A DNA stretch of 39,876 nucleotides, taken from positions 1-39,876 of the forward strand of contig JAPLRP010000079.1 in NCBI GenBank assembly GCA_026399095.1, read 5' to 3'. Shown one piece after another: positions 7,963-16,035 of this stretch (its first letter is position 1; every line of letters begins with the position of its first letter). A program made the translations under genes and the position numbers. The notes under the pieces were generated by a model, which saw only the letters and a program-made list of their open reading frames with translations, had not been told where the DNA came from and made no database searches. This stretch comes from Methylococcales bacterium (GTDB lineage Bacteria; Pseudomonadota; Gammaproteobacteria; Methylococcales; Methylomonadaceae).

Positions 7963-8727
7963 ATGTCTTTTATTTTAAATGCCTTACGTAAATCAGAACA
8001 GGAAAGGCAGTCTCTAAACGCTGAGACGGTCACTGACAGAATTTTAATTAATCAACCTGAACAAGATAAAAGTAAGGCTGTAAAACTTTATGCCATTATT
8101 GGTATTGTTAATGTGTTGCTTATTGTCGGCATTGTTTGGTTTTTGAAAAATAACTCGGTTCTATCGGTTAATCCAACAACACCTGCAGTTTTAACCAATT
8201 TACCTTTGCCTGAAGTCAGCGATAAGGCAAAGCAAGCGGTTAAAGTTATATCGCCCGAAAAAAAGATACAATCATCTGCTACCAAAAACACTTCTATTGA
8301 GGCTTTGGTCGGCGCAGAAAAGCCCAAAGTAACCACTGAAATCAAAAAGCCGTTGATTCCAAAAGCAACACAGGTTGAGTCGATAAATCAATCGCCTGTT
8401 GGTAATAAATCTGATTCAGTGGTACAAATTAAGCCTGACATAAAAGTAGATGAGCCATCATCAGCGAGTTTTCATGGAAGCGAACCGGCAAAAAATGATA
8501 TTCCTTTTTTAAGTAATCTGCCTTCTGACGATAGCCGAGCCATACCAAAACTAAACATTAATGTCTTTGTTTATTCAGAGCATACTGAGGAAAGTTTTGT
8601 GATGATTGATATGGTGAAGTATAAAGCCGGTCAGCATTTAGAAAATGGAATGATACTTAAAGCGATTCGGCCAGATAGTTTGGTGATTGATTATCAAGGC
8701 CGTGTGTTTCAGCTTGAACGACCCTGA
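7963..8727 (+). CDS. gspB: GspB-type type II secretion assembly protein
   Basis: 254 residues starting MSFILNALRKSEQERQ, the typical cytoplasmic N-terminus of GspB. A membrane helix follows at about 42-62 (AIIGIVNVLLIVGIVWFL), then a low-complexity periplasmic linker. The C-terminal GspB domain (about 198-254) contains NVFVYSE and ends with the conserved LVIDYQGRVFQL. In Aeromonas and Vibrio, GspB/ExeB partners with GspA/ExeA. The two genes are 2 bases apart and certainly co-transcribed. The core T2SS genes are not in the window. Confidence 0.87.
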   Translation: MSFILNALRKSEQERQSLNAETVTDRILINQPEQDKSKAVKLYAIIGIVNVLLIVGIVWFLKNNSVLSVNPTTPAVLTNLPLPEVSDKAKQAVKVISPEKKIQSSATKNTSIEALVGAEKPKVTTEIKKPLIPKATQVESINQSPVGNKSDSVVQIKPDIKVDEPSSASFHGSEPAKNDIPFLSNLPSDDSRAIPKLNINVFVYSEHTEESFVMIDMVKYKAGQHLENGMILKAIRPDSLVIDYQGRVFQLERP

Positions 8728-8759
8728 TAGTTATGCGGTACTGTTAAAAAAACATCGAA

Positions 8760-8855
8760 ATTCACTTCAGCAAAAAATCTTAAGCGCTTGATTACAAGGT
8801 AACCGTTATAATATAAAGCCATTAAAGCGGTTAACCATTACAAGATTCACTTCAG
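8760..8855 (+). repeat. 11-base direct repeats flanking a -10-like box
   Basis: ATTCACTTCAG occurs at 8760-8770 and again at 8845-8855. Between them lies a perfect TATAAT (8807-8812) and a near-inverted pair, GGTAACCG and CGGTTAACC. The arrangement sits between gspB and the following membrane protein gene and could be a regulatory region. No good -35 box is visible. Confidence 0.4.
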
Positions 8856-8872
8856 TTAGAGCATCCATCCCC

Positions 8873-9385
8873 ATGAGTTTATTAATTAAATACCTTTCCC
8901 TTTGCTGGTTTAAAAATAACCCGGTTGAGTTATTTCCCTCAAAAGCATTTATGTGGAAAGCGGTAATTTTTTATCTTATTTCAGGCATTATCGTAGAAGG
9001 CCTGATTGCTGATCCTGCTGATGGAACGCTGGAAGTCTCTTTGCGAACCATTATGGCATTTTCGTCTATTGCTACGTACTTGTTTATTTTTAAAAAATTT
9101 CAGTATTTTCATCAGATGTTTACTGCTATTTTTATCTGCGAAAACTTTATCATGACCTTGGCTACCCTAACCGAGGGGCTGTATTTTTATATGGTGATGA
9201 ATCACAATGTGCGTGCCGAAGAAATATCAATCGCTATAGCGGTTGTATTGGTTGGCTGGTACATAGCGATTATCAGTTATATTTTGCGTCAGGCATTTGA
9301 GACTAAAATGAGTGTTAGTGTTACTTTGGCGTTTAGTTATTTTATCTTAACTTACGGCATTCCCATGTTATTTATGGATATTTAA
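8873..9385 (+). CDS. Integral membrane protein of unknown function
   Basis: 170 residues, ATG start. Four or five hydrophobic segments are visible: about 28-46, 58-76, 85-105, 116-136 and 145-165. The N-terminus (SLCWFKNNPVELFPSK) and the acidic loop after the first helix (LIADPADGTLE) resemble small conserved hypothetical membrane proteins with a Yip1-like layout, but I do not recognise a named family with confidence. It stands alone behind its own short regulatory region and is followed by a pirin gene on the same strand. No function is proposed. Confidence 0.7.
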   Translation: MSLLIKYLSLCWFKNNPVELFPSKAFMWKAVIFYLISGIIVEGLIADPADGTLEVSLRTIMAFSSIATYLFIFKKFQYFHQMFTAIFICENFIMTLATLTEGLYFYMVMNHNVRAEEISIAIAVVLVGWYIAIISYILRQAFETKMSVSVTLAFSYFILTYGIPMLFMDI

Positions 9386-9424
9386 AAAATAGCATGACTT
9401 ATATTTTTGGATGAGTTGATTGAC

Positions 9425-10288
9425 ATGATGACTAAGCAAACTCGACAACTGGCTGCGATTATCACAGGGCAAAATACCACCGATGGTGCTAGTGTTAAAT
9501 TAAAGCGTGTCGTCAGTCAGCAGCAAAAAAATGTCTTTGATCCGTTTGTTTTACTGGACGAATTTGGCTCGGATGAGCCAACGGATTACGTGGGTGGTTT
9601 TCCTGATCATCCGCATCGCGGTTTTGAAACAGTCACGTATATGCTTGAAGGTGCTATGTTGCATCGTGATCACTTAGGTAATGAAGGACATTTACGTGCT
9701 GGCGATGTTCAGTGGATGACCGCTGCGCATGGCATTATCCATTCAGAGATGCCGGAGCAGAAAGATGGATTGTTACATGGCTTTCAGTTATGGATTAATC
9801 TGCCTGCCAAAGAAAAAATGAAGCCACCGCATTACCAGGAATTTAGCGCTGATAAAATACCTCATATTGATTTGGCTGGCGGTGGTTATCTTAGAGTTAT
9901 CGCGGGTGAATATACAAATGAAACAGAAAAAATCATTGGCCCGGTAACAGGCGTATCCACTCAGCCATTGTATTTCGATGTCTTGTTAAGTTCACAGCAA
10001 CACCTCGAAATAACGGTTTCCCTAGAACACACCGTTTTGGTTTATATTTATAAAGGTGAATTGGCTATTGATGAATCGAATAAAACTTTAAAAGCCGGAC
10101 AACTTGGGCAGTTAGTTAATGGTCATAACTTGCAATTGACAACAAAGGAACAATCGGCGCGCTTTTTGGTCTTGGCGGGTCTTCCATTAAAAGAACCTGT
10201 AGTGCAGGCGGGTCCTTTTGTGATGAACACCATTGAAGAAATTGAACAAGCGTTTAGTGATTATCGAAACGGCGTGTTGACTTTATAA
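9425..10288 (+). CDS. Pirin family protein
   Basis: About 287 residues, a bicupin of the pirin family. The N-terminal cupin carries PDHPHRGFETVTYMLEG, then HRDHLGNEG and HGIIHSEMPE, which supply the usual His/His/His/Glu metal site. The pirin C-terminal cupin follows (about 170-275). Bacterial pirins have been tied to quercetinase activity or enzyme modulation; the substrate here is unknown. An in-frame TTG at 9407 would extend the protein by 6 residues, but the ATG at 9425 is preferred because GGATGAG lies 9 bases upstream of it. The next ATG at 9428 is also possible. Confidence 0.88.
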   Translation: MMTKQTRQLAAIITGQNTTDGASVKLKRVVSQQQKNVFDPFVLLDEFGSDEPTDYVGGFPDHPHRGFETVTYMLEGAMLHRDHLGNEGHLRAGDVQWMTAAHGIIHSEMPEQKDGLLHGFQLWINLPAKEKMKPPHYQEFSADKIPHIDLAGGGYLRVIAGEYTNETEKIIGPVTGVSTQPLYFDVLLSSQQHLEITVSLEHTVLVYIYKGELAIDESNKTLKAGQLGQLVNGHNLQLTTKEQSARFLVLAGLPLKEPVVQAGPFVMNTIEEIEQAFSDYRNGVLTL

Positions 10289-10352
10289 CTAAAATTTTTA
10301 CTATCGACTCTTGTGAGTATTTGTTTTATCAAACTAATTTAAGGAAATAAAC

Positions 10353-10952
10353 ATGCATCATAAACCCGCAACAACAAGTGTAAAAGTTCACGATATTATT
10401 CAAGACAGATGGAGTCCCAGAGCATTTGATGCCAATCAGTTAGTGAAACATGAAGATTTACTAGCACTACTGGAAGCCGCACGTTGGGCGCCTTCTTGTT
10501 TTAATGATCAGCCTTGGCGTTTTGTGGTGTGCAATAAAGCGACTGATGAAATCAGTTGGCAAACGGCTTTGGACGTCGTGGTTGAAAAAAACAGGCAATG
10601 GGCCAAGAACGCGCCCCTATTGATACTCGCAGTAGCTATGGAAAACTTTAATCATAATGGTCAGGCTAATCGTTGGGCAATGTATGACACAGGAGCTGCA
10701 AGCGCTAATCTTTGTATTCAGGCCACTGCGTTAGGATTGATTGTGCATCAAATGGGTGGTTTTGATGCTAAAAAAGCCCATGAGGTTTTTAATCTTCCCG
10801 ATGATTGTATGCCTATGGCAATGTTGGCAGTGGGATATCAAGCCAATGTTGATGTGCTGGACGAAGATTTTAAAGAGGCCGAATTAGCGGAACGTTCTAG
10901 GAAAGCATTGGGTGAAAGGTTTTATTCAGGGCTATGGGGGCAGGGTATTTAG
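10353..10952 (+). CDS. Nitroreductase family FMN oxidoreductase
   Basis: 199 residues. The N-terminus has the family's FMN-binding pattern RWSPRAFD (about 19-26), followed by AARWAPSCFNDQPWRFVV (about 43-60). Later segments include NRQWAKNAPLLILA and MYDTGAASANLCIQATALGL. These enzymes use NAD(P)H to reduce nitro groups, quinones or similar acceptors as FMN-bound dimers. The physiological substrate cannot be told from sequence. AAGGAAATAA precedes the ATG. It lies between the pirin and a two-component system, all on the plus strand, with no sign of tight coupling. Confidence 0.87.
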   Translation: MHHKPATTSVKVHDIIQDRWSPRAFDANQLVKHEDLLALLEAARWAPSCFNDQPWRFVVCNKATDEISWQTALDVVVEKNRQWAKNAPLLILAVAMENFNHNGQANRWAMYDTGAASANLCIQATALGLIVHQMGGFDAKKAHEVFNLPDDCMPMAMLAVGYQANVDVLDEDFKEAELAERSRKALGERFYSGLWGQGI

Positions 10953-10992
10953 TCATTTTTTAAAATTGTCAGTGGTGATTGTTTAAAAGCAC

Positions 10993-12339
10993 ATGAGTCT
11001 GCGTTATCAGATCAACCTACGCATTTTGTTTTCGTCATTCTGTATGTTGCTCTTGGGTGGTTCGATTGCTATTTGGCATGCGCGTAATGCGGTCGATAAG
11101 GAGATCAATTCATCTGTTGATTTGGCAGTGCAGTTGATAAGTTTCGGATTTTCAAAGGATTCGCAAGCACCATTTAATCAAAACGACTGGTTACTTCATT
11201 TAAATGCACTTAATCAGACCAAGCATCTAAGCATTGTACTAAAGGAACCCTCGGGTGAAATCATTAATGTGGTCAGTAAAAACCTACAGTCCAGCACTGA
11301 AGATAAGCCGCCGCGATGGTTTATTCAGTTGGTTGAAGGGCAACATCTAAAAACTGAGCATAAAATTACCCGTTTGGGTGGTAAGCAGCTTACGCTGCTT
11401 ATTGAGGCTAACTCGTTAGATGAAATAACCGAAGTTTGGCAGGAGAGTATCGGTTTTTTTAGCGCGATTGGTTTATTAACGCTGTTAACTTTTTTAGCGG
11501 TTAATTTGGCTTTCAATAAAGCGCTTCAATCGATTGCCGTGATTGTTAATGCGCTAAAGATCATTGAAAAGGGCCAATATCAGCAAGAGTTGCCTGATTT
11601 CTCGATTCAGGAATATGACAGTATCGCTAAAGCGATTAATCATATGGCCAGCGAGCTAAACACCAGTCGGCAGGAAAATAGGGCATTAACTCAGCATTCT
11701 TTGGAAATACAAGAAGATGAAAGAGAGAGACTTTCTCAGGAGTTGCATGATGAACTAGGGCAATCGTTAACCGCAATTAAAGTGATGGCTGTAACAGCTG
11801 AACGTTCTCGGTTTGCTGTTAGTGGTGCAAGCAACGATATTAAAAAAAGTACCGATGCCATTATTAATGTATGTGATCACTTAATGAAGGTGGTGCGTTC
11901 TATGATGCATCAGTTGCATCCGTTGATATTAAGTGAGTTGGGTTTAAAGGCGACGTTAGAGGATTTGTTAAATAACTGGGCCCTACGGTATCCGGAATTA
12001 ATAATCTCTCTTAACTGCCCGGATGAAGTTGATGTTCTTGAGCATAAAATAATCATTCAGGTATTTAGAATTATCCAGGAATGTTTAACTAATATTATCC
12101 GTCATGCAAAAGCAAAGCAAGCAAGCATTTGTTTGGAAATTGTAAGCTTATCAGAAACGGAAAGGGCACTGTTGTTAAGTGTAATCGATGAGGGTCAAGG
12201 TTGTTCGGTTGAAATAATTAAGTCAGGTTTTGGCTTGTTGGGTATGCGGGAAAGAATCAACAGTCTGGATGGGGAAATGACCATTAAGACGGCACCAAAT
12301 CAGGGTATGGCTATCATCGTAAATATTCCTTTAAAATAA
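10993..12339 (+). CDS. MoxY-like sensor histidine kinase
   Basis: 448 residues. Helix 1 (about 9-29) and helix 2 (about 152-173) bracket a periplasmic domain whose start (LRYQINLRILFSS, then ARNAVDKEINSSVDLAVQLI) resembles the LapD/MoxY N-terminal domain. A HAMP segment follows (about 175-228), then a HisKA_3 dimerisation domain with phospho-acceptor His252 in QELHDELGQSLTAI, and a GHKL ATPase domain with FRIIQECLTNIIRHA and GFGLLGMRERI. This is NarX/UhpB-type architecture. In Paracoccus, MoxY controls methanol oxidation genes, so a C1-metabolism role is possible here but is inference. The stop overlaps the next start (TAATG), so the pair is translationally coupled. Confidence 0.88.
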   Translation: MSLRYQINLRILFSSFCMLLLGGSIAIWHARNAVDKEINSSVDLAVQLISFGFSKDSQAPFNQNDWLLHLNALNQTKHLSIVLKEPSGEIINVVSKNLQSSTEDKPPRWFIQLVEGQHLKTEHKITRLGGKQLTLLIEANSLDEITEVWQESIGFFSAIGLLTLLTFLAVNLAFNKALQSIAVIVNALKIIEKGQYQQELPDFSIQEYDSIAKAINHMASELNTSRQENRALTQHSLEIQEDERERLSQELHDELGQSLTAIKVMAVTAERSRFAVSGASNDIKKSTDAIINVCDHLMKVVRSMMHQLHPLILSELGLKATLEDLLNNWALRYPELIISLNCPDEVDVLEHKIIIQVFRIIQECLTNIIRHAKAKQASICLEIVSLSETERALLLSVIDEGQGCSVEIIKSGFGLLGMRERINSLDGEMTIKTAPNQGMAIIVNIPLK

Positions 12340-12998
12340 TGACGAAGCAGATAAAAGTAATTTTGGTAGATGATCATGCTATCGTTCGTGCCGGTTTTCG
12401 CATGTTATTGGCAACCGATGAGGCTATTGAGGTAATAGGCGAAGCGGAACGCGGAGAGTCGGCTTGTCAGTTATATTTTGAGACGCAAGCTGATTTGATG
12501 GTGCTGGATTTGTCGATGCCTGGAATTGGTGGTTTAGAAACAATCAGGCGTATTTGTAATCGTGATGGCAAGGCCAAAATTTTGGTGTTTAGTGTGCACG
12601 ATGAAAAGGTTTATATCGATAGAGCCATAAGTGCGGGTGCAAAAGGCTATATTACCAAACATGCCCATCCTGAAATTTTGATTGCCGCAATAAAGAAAAT
12701 AGCAGAGGGAGAGATTTATATTGAGCCAGGTTTGCTCAAAGATGATGCGCTGCGTAGTGATAAATTTGAAACAAGTAATGAAGCTTATAAAGCTATTATT
12801 GACGCTTTGTCACCTCGTGAATTTGATGTGTTTTTGTTACTCGCTAAAGGTTTAACATCTCATAAAATAGCTGATGAGCTTTGCTTGGGCTATAAAACCA
12901 TTGCCAATTACGGAACACAAATCAGGAATAAACTTAAAGTATCTTCAGTCGCAGAATTAGCGCATATTGCGCTGGTGTTGGGTGTGATGAAAAACTAA
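12339..12998 (+). CDS. LuxR/NarL-family response regulator (MoxX-like)
   Basis: 219 residues. The receiver domain has acidic pocket Asp11/Asp12, phospho-acceptor Asp57 (LMVLDLSMPG) and Lys107 (GYITK). The C-terminal LuxR-type helix-turn-helix is about 150-212 (LSPREFDVFLLLAKGLTSHK, then GYKTIANYGTQIRNKL). The start codon overlaps the stop of the kinase gene by one base, which marks it as the cognate regulator. The target genes are not identified. No direct DNA-binding site was recognised. Confidence 0.92.
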   Translation: MTKQIKVILVDDHAIVRAGFRMLLATDEAIEVIGEAERGESACQLYFETQADLMVLDLSMPGIGGLETIRRICNRDGKAKILVFSVHDEKVYIDRAISAGAKGYITKHAHPEILIAAIKKIAEGEIYIEPGLLKDDALRSDKFETSNEAYKAIIDALSPREFDVFLLLAKGLTSHKIADELCLGYKTIANYGTQIRNKLKVSSVAELAHIALVLGVMKN

Positions 12999-13026
12999 AA
13001 TAGCCCAATATTAAATTGCCTAAGTG

Positions 13027-13059
13027 CGAAGGACAGGAAGAAAAACTTCGTATCCTTCG
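13027..13059. terminator. Nested hairpin between convergent genes
   Basis: CGAAGGA (13027-13033) pairs with TCCTTCG (13053-13059), and inside it GAAG (13037-13040) pairs with CTTC (13046-13049) around five A residues. It lies between the convergent response regulator and ctaA genes. T-rich sequence follows only loosely on the plus strand, so a bidirectional terminator is a guess. Confidence 0.4.
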
Positions 13060-13070
13060 TCAGTTAATTA

Positions 13071-14063
13071 TTATTCAGTATGGGATTTTTTAATAAAACC
13101 CTTGTTTGTTGCAGCATAACTTAGGCAACTATAAAGAAAAAACTGCGCACCAAAAATGAGGTTGGCCATTAACAGATGGATAGGTTGAACAAATGCCGGT
13201 ACGTTTAGTCTGTCAAGGCTGACGCCGGCCAGAATTGCAGTGACTACCAATAATATTAAGGTTATTCCTGTTCGAAATAATAACGTTTGTTTATCAACTG
13301 ATTGATAAATCTTCCAAACTAACCAAGCATTGGTAAAAAGAATAATGGATGAAAATGATCGGTGTATATAAAAAATAACAGGAAAATCTTCGCGCCAGTA
13401 TTGACGCTCAATGTGAGTCTGTGAAATAAAATCAACGGCTTCTCTGACTTGGGTTCCCATGCCTATTTGTAATAGGGTCATTATCATGGCGGCGATTAGA
13501 ACCGTTTTAAATTTATTGGGTAACAAGCGGGTATTGATTTGACTAAGAAAATCACGTTGCGAGCGGGCAATGGTATAAATCAGTAAAGCGACTATCACCA
13601 AAGCCAATAGCATGTGTATGGTTATCATGACGGGTTTAAGGTTACTGGCAACGACGGTAGATCCCAACCAACCTTGAAAACCAACCAGAAAAAAACTACT
13701 TAGTGATAAATAAAAAATGGTTTTGTCACCTTTAAGAAAAATGCGTGATGACAAAGCAGTCAGGAAAATTAAAAAACCTATACTTACCCCTACCAAGCGG
13801 TTGGAATATTCAGTCCAGGTTTTAACGGGATTAAATTGAGTGTTCTGATAACCGCGTTGAGCATAAATCTCATGATAATTGGCGGGCAATTGAGCTTCTT
13901 CAGTAGGTGGAATCCATTGTCCAAAGCAGGTTGGCCAGTCAGGACATCCCATGCCGGCACCTGAAGCCCTAACGATACCTCCCATTAGGATGACTATATA
14001 AACCGCAAAGATAGTTAAAATGCCGATGCGACGAAATTTTAAAACAGCTTGAGAATTCATCAT
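13071..14063 (-). CDS. ctaA: Heme A synthase (COX15/CtaA family)
   Basis: 330 residues with about eight membrane helices. It oxidises the heme O methyl group to give heme A for aa3-type terminal oxidases. The N-terminus contains GGIVRASGAGMGCPDWPTCFG (residues 28-48), with the conserved cysteine pair Cys40/Cys46 in the first external loop. Histidines in later helices are seen in TIHMLLAL, IHRSFSS and PIHLLMANL. At the second-helix position where many family members have His, this protein has Asn88 (WTEYSNRLVG); several COX15-type proteins share that. The gene starts in the ATGA overlap with ygfZ, so the two are co-transcribed. A heme O synthase or oxidase gene is not in the window. Confidence 0.9.
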   Translation of the reverse strand: MMNSQAVLKFRRIGILTIFAVYIVILMGGIVRASGAGMGCPDWPTCFGQWIPPTEEAQLPANYHEIYAQRGYQNTQFNPVKTWTEYSNRLVGVSIGFLIFLTALSSRIFLKGDKTIFYLSLSSFFLVGFQGWLGSTVVASNLKPVMITIHMLLALVIVALLIYTIARSQRDFLSQINTRLLPNKFKTVLIAAMIMTLLQIGMGTQVREAVDFISQTHIERQYWREDFPVIFYIHRSFSSIILFTNAWLVWKIYQSVDKQTLLFRTGITLILLVVTAILAGVSLDRLNVPAFVQPIHLLMANLIFGAQFFLYSCLSYAATNKGFIKKSHTE

Positions 14064-15067
14064 AATGGTTGTGTTAATAAAGTAACTTGAGTTCGATTAT
14101 CGTCGTCTAGTATAAGCTTATAAGTTTCGTTTTCAGCAAGTTGTAAAACGATGAGCATTTTGACGCTATTTGCACTGGTTTCAGTTGTGAACGGTGATTG
14201 TTGGGCCAGAAGCACTTTGGCTATGGTTTGCTCTGTGCCGGTGCTAATGTCAATGATAGTTGAGTTAGGCGCTGGCGTGATCGTTGTGATGCATTCGGCC
14301 AGAAATAAAGCTCTTTTGGTTTTGCCTAGATAGTGAGTGCGGGCAACAATTTCTTGACCGGTATAGCAACCTTTGTTGTAACTGATGCCACCCAATTGAT
14401 CCAGATTAAGCATTTGTGGGATAAATTCTTCAGTGGTTTCTGTTGTCAACCAAGGTAGGCCTGACAATATATCCAGATAGCGCCATTGCTCAGAGCTGGT
14501 CGGAAGAAATTCTTGATTATTGACATACTCCGACCAGATATTAATGGCCTTGTCAGTTTCGGCAATGATTAAGTGACGACATTCGTTTACAGAAAAATTA
14601 ACACTAATGACGTCTTGCTCGCTAGTATCAAATAAAGATTCATCTTCCTTTTTAGCTTGCGATAGTCCGAGCAAACAGAGTTTTTCGGTGCAATCTGTCA
14701 AGGTAACGGCAGATCTTAAAATATACATCTGCAATCTTTTTTGGATGGTTGCCAATAGCTCTTTGGGTAGAACCATAAGAAAGGCATCAGGGGTTTTGAC
14801 CAGTAAAAAAGTGGTTATGGCCCGCCCTTTGGGGTTGCATAAAGCACCCAGGCTACTTTTGCATTCTGTAATGTCGTTAATATTACAAGTCACTTGTCCT
14901 TGTAATAATTTATCGGCATCATTGCCGCTAATCTTCAAAATTGCCAAATGCTCAATCGGGTAGATTTTTTTGTCGTTACCATCAGAAATCATAGGAAAAG
15001 TAATATGAGCATCACTTTCAAACGTTGCTTTTTGAGTGAGGAGAAAGGTTTTCCAAATTTGATTCAT
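14060..15067 (-). CDS. ygfZ: Folate-binding protein YgfZ (GcvT-like, Fe-S cluster repair)
   Basis: 335 residues. The signature KGCYTGQEIVAR is at 232-243, with the functionally important Cys234. The N-terminal GcvT-like fold is marked by LLQGQVTCNI and LCNPKGRAITTF. YgfZ supports a subset of iron-sulfur enzymes in a folate-dependent way, in the cytoplasm. It overlaps ctaA by 4 bases (ATGA), placing it first in a two-gene operon. In many gammaproteobacteria ygfZ lies divergently from sdhE-ygfX. Here only a broken ygfX stands opposite and sdhE is absent. Confidence 0.93.
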   Translation of the reverse strand: MNQIWKTFLLTQKATFESDAHITFPMISDGNDKKIYPIEHLAILKISGNDADKLLQGQVTCNINDITECKSSLGALCNPKGRAITTFLLVKTPDAFLMVLPKELLATIQKRLQMYILRSAVTLTDCTEKLCLLGLSQAKKEDESLFDTSEQDVISVNFSVNECRHLIIAETDKAINIWSEYVNNQEFLPTSSEQWRYLDILSGLPWLTTETTEEFIPQMLNLDQLGGISYNKGCYTGQEIVARTHYLGKTKRALFLAECITTITPAPNSTIIDISTGTEQTIAKVLLAQQSPFTTETSANSVKMLIVLQLAENETYKLILDDDNRTQVTLLTQPL

Positions 15068-15179
15068 AGATAAAAGTAGAAAAATTTAATAGTGCATAGG
15101 ATTATATAGTAAGTGTCCTATATAGGTGAGAAGGTAAGCGTTAAACGAATTACTTTAATATTTTTTTAGTGTTTTAATT

Positions 15180-15620
15180 ATGCAAAATGACTATAAAACG
15201 AATCTGGTTTTATCAATCAAGCCCTCGATGAATTTAAGAAAATTAATAGTTTTTATTCATGGGTTGGCTTTTGTTGCCAGCATGATTAATACAATGGTTT
15301 TTTCTATTAAAATTAGTTTGTATGTTTTGGTTAGCATTCATTGCTGGATAACCCTTAAACGCCTTAAGCCGTCTAAGCCATATTATTAAATATACTGAAG
15401 CTTTAGGCTGGCAGTTATCAGAAGGGCAAGATTTTGTTCCAATTGATGTCTTGAACACCACTGTTATTACAACAAAAGTTCTCTTTTTGCATTTTAATTA
15501 CCGCTCTCAAGGCAATTTTACAAAACCAGCCTCAAAAAAACACTTCTGGTATTAAATGATGCGTTGGCAGAAGAGGATTATCGTTATCTTATTGTAAAAC
15601 TAAAGATGACAGTAATATAA
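15180..15620 (+). pseudogene. YgfX/CptA-like membrane protein, frameshifted twice
   Basis: The ATG at 15180 starts MQNDYKTNLVLSIKPSMNLR, followed by two hydrophobic helices and then LKRL, as in YgfX. The zero frame stops at 15389. A shifted frame then reads ALSRLSHIIKYTEALGWQLS and QDFVPIDVLNTTVITTKV. A further shift after the A run at 15534-15540 reads KTLLVLNDALAEEDYRYLIV and ends MTVI at the TAA 15618-15620. The three pieces together make one ordinary-length YgfX (about 145 residues), so two frame changes have broken it: an extra base near 15345-15365 and a missing A in the tract. Its location opposite ygfZ supports the identity. Sequencing error cannot be excluded. Confidence 0.72.
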
Positions 15621-15741
15621 TTAGACATAAATCAAGCTGTCTCTGATAAAATAAAAACAAATACAATTAATAAATATTTATTATGTATGGACATGTAATT
15701 GCAGTTGTCTTTAGCTCAATAAAATAATAAGGTGAAATCGG

Positions 15742-15981
15742 ATGTCAAAAGGTCAGAATTTGCAGGATAATTTTCTTAATGCTCTAAGAAAAGAGCACAC
15801 TCCCGTATCAATTTTTCTTGTTAATGGTATTAAATTGCAAGGAAAAGTAGACTCATTTGATCAGTATGTAATCATGTTAAAAAACACTATCAGTCAGATG
15901 GTTTATAAGCATGCAATATCAACTATTGTTCCAAGTAAAGCCGTTAAAATAACACGTGAAGACGAAGTAACTGAAGAATGA
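15742..15981 (+). CDS. hfq: RNA chaperone Hfq
   Basis: 79 residues, the short C-tail form. Sm1 motif: [27 protein letters not shown] (about 22-48). Sm2 motif: [12 protein letters not shown] (about 55-66). The hexameric ring pairs small RNAs with mRNAs and affects mRNA stability. AAGGTGA precedes the ATG. It opens the conserved hfq-hflX-hflK-hflC-hisZ-purA block. The usual upstream neighbour miaA is not present; a broken ygfX is there instead. Confidence 0.97.
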   Translation: MSKGQNLQDNFLNALRKEHTPVSIFLVNGIKLQGKVDSFDQYVIMLKNTISQMVYKHAISTIVPSKAVKITREDEVTEE

Positions 15982-16035
15982 GTGATTTTAATTTGCAAAA
16001 TAGCATTTTAATGGTTCGATTGATGGAGTATTTTA

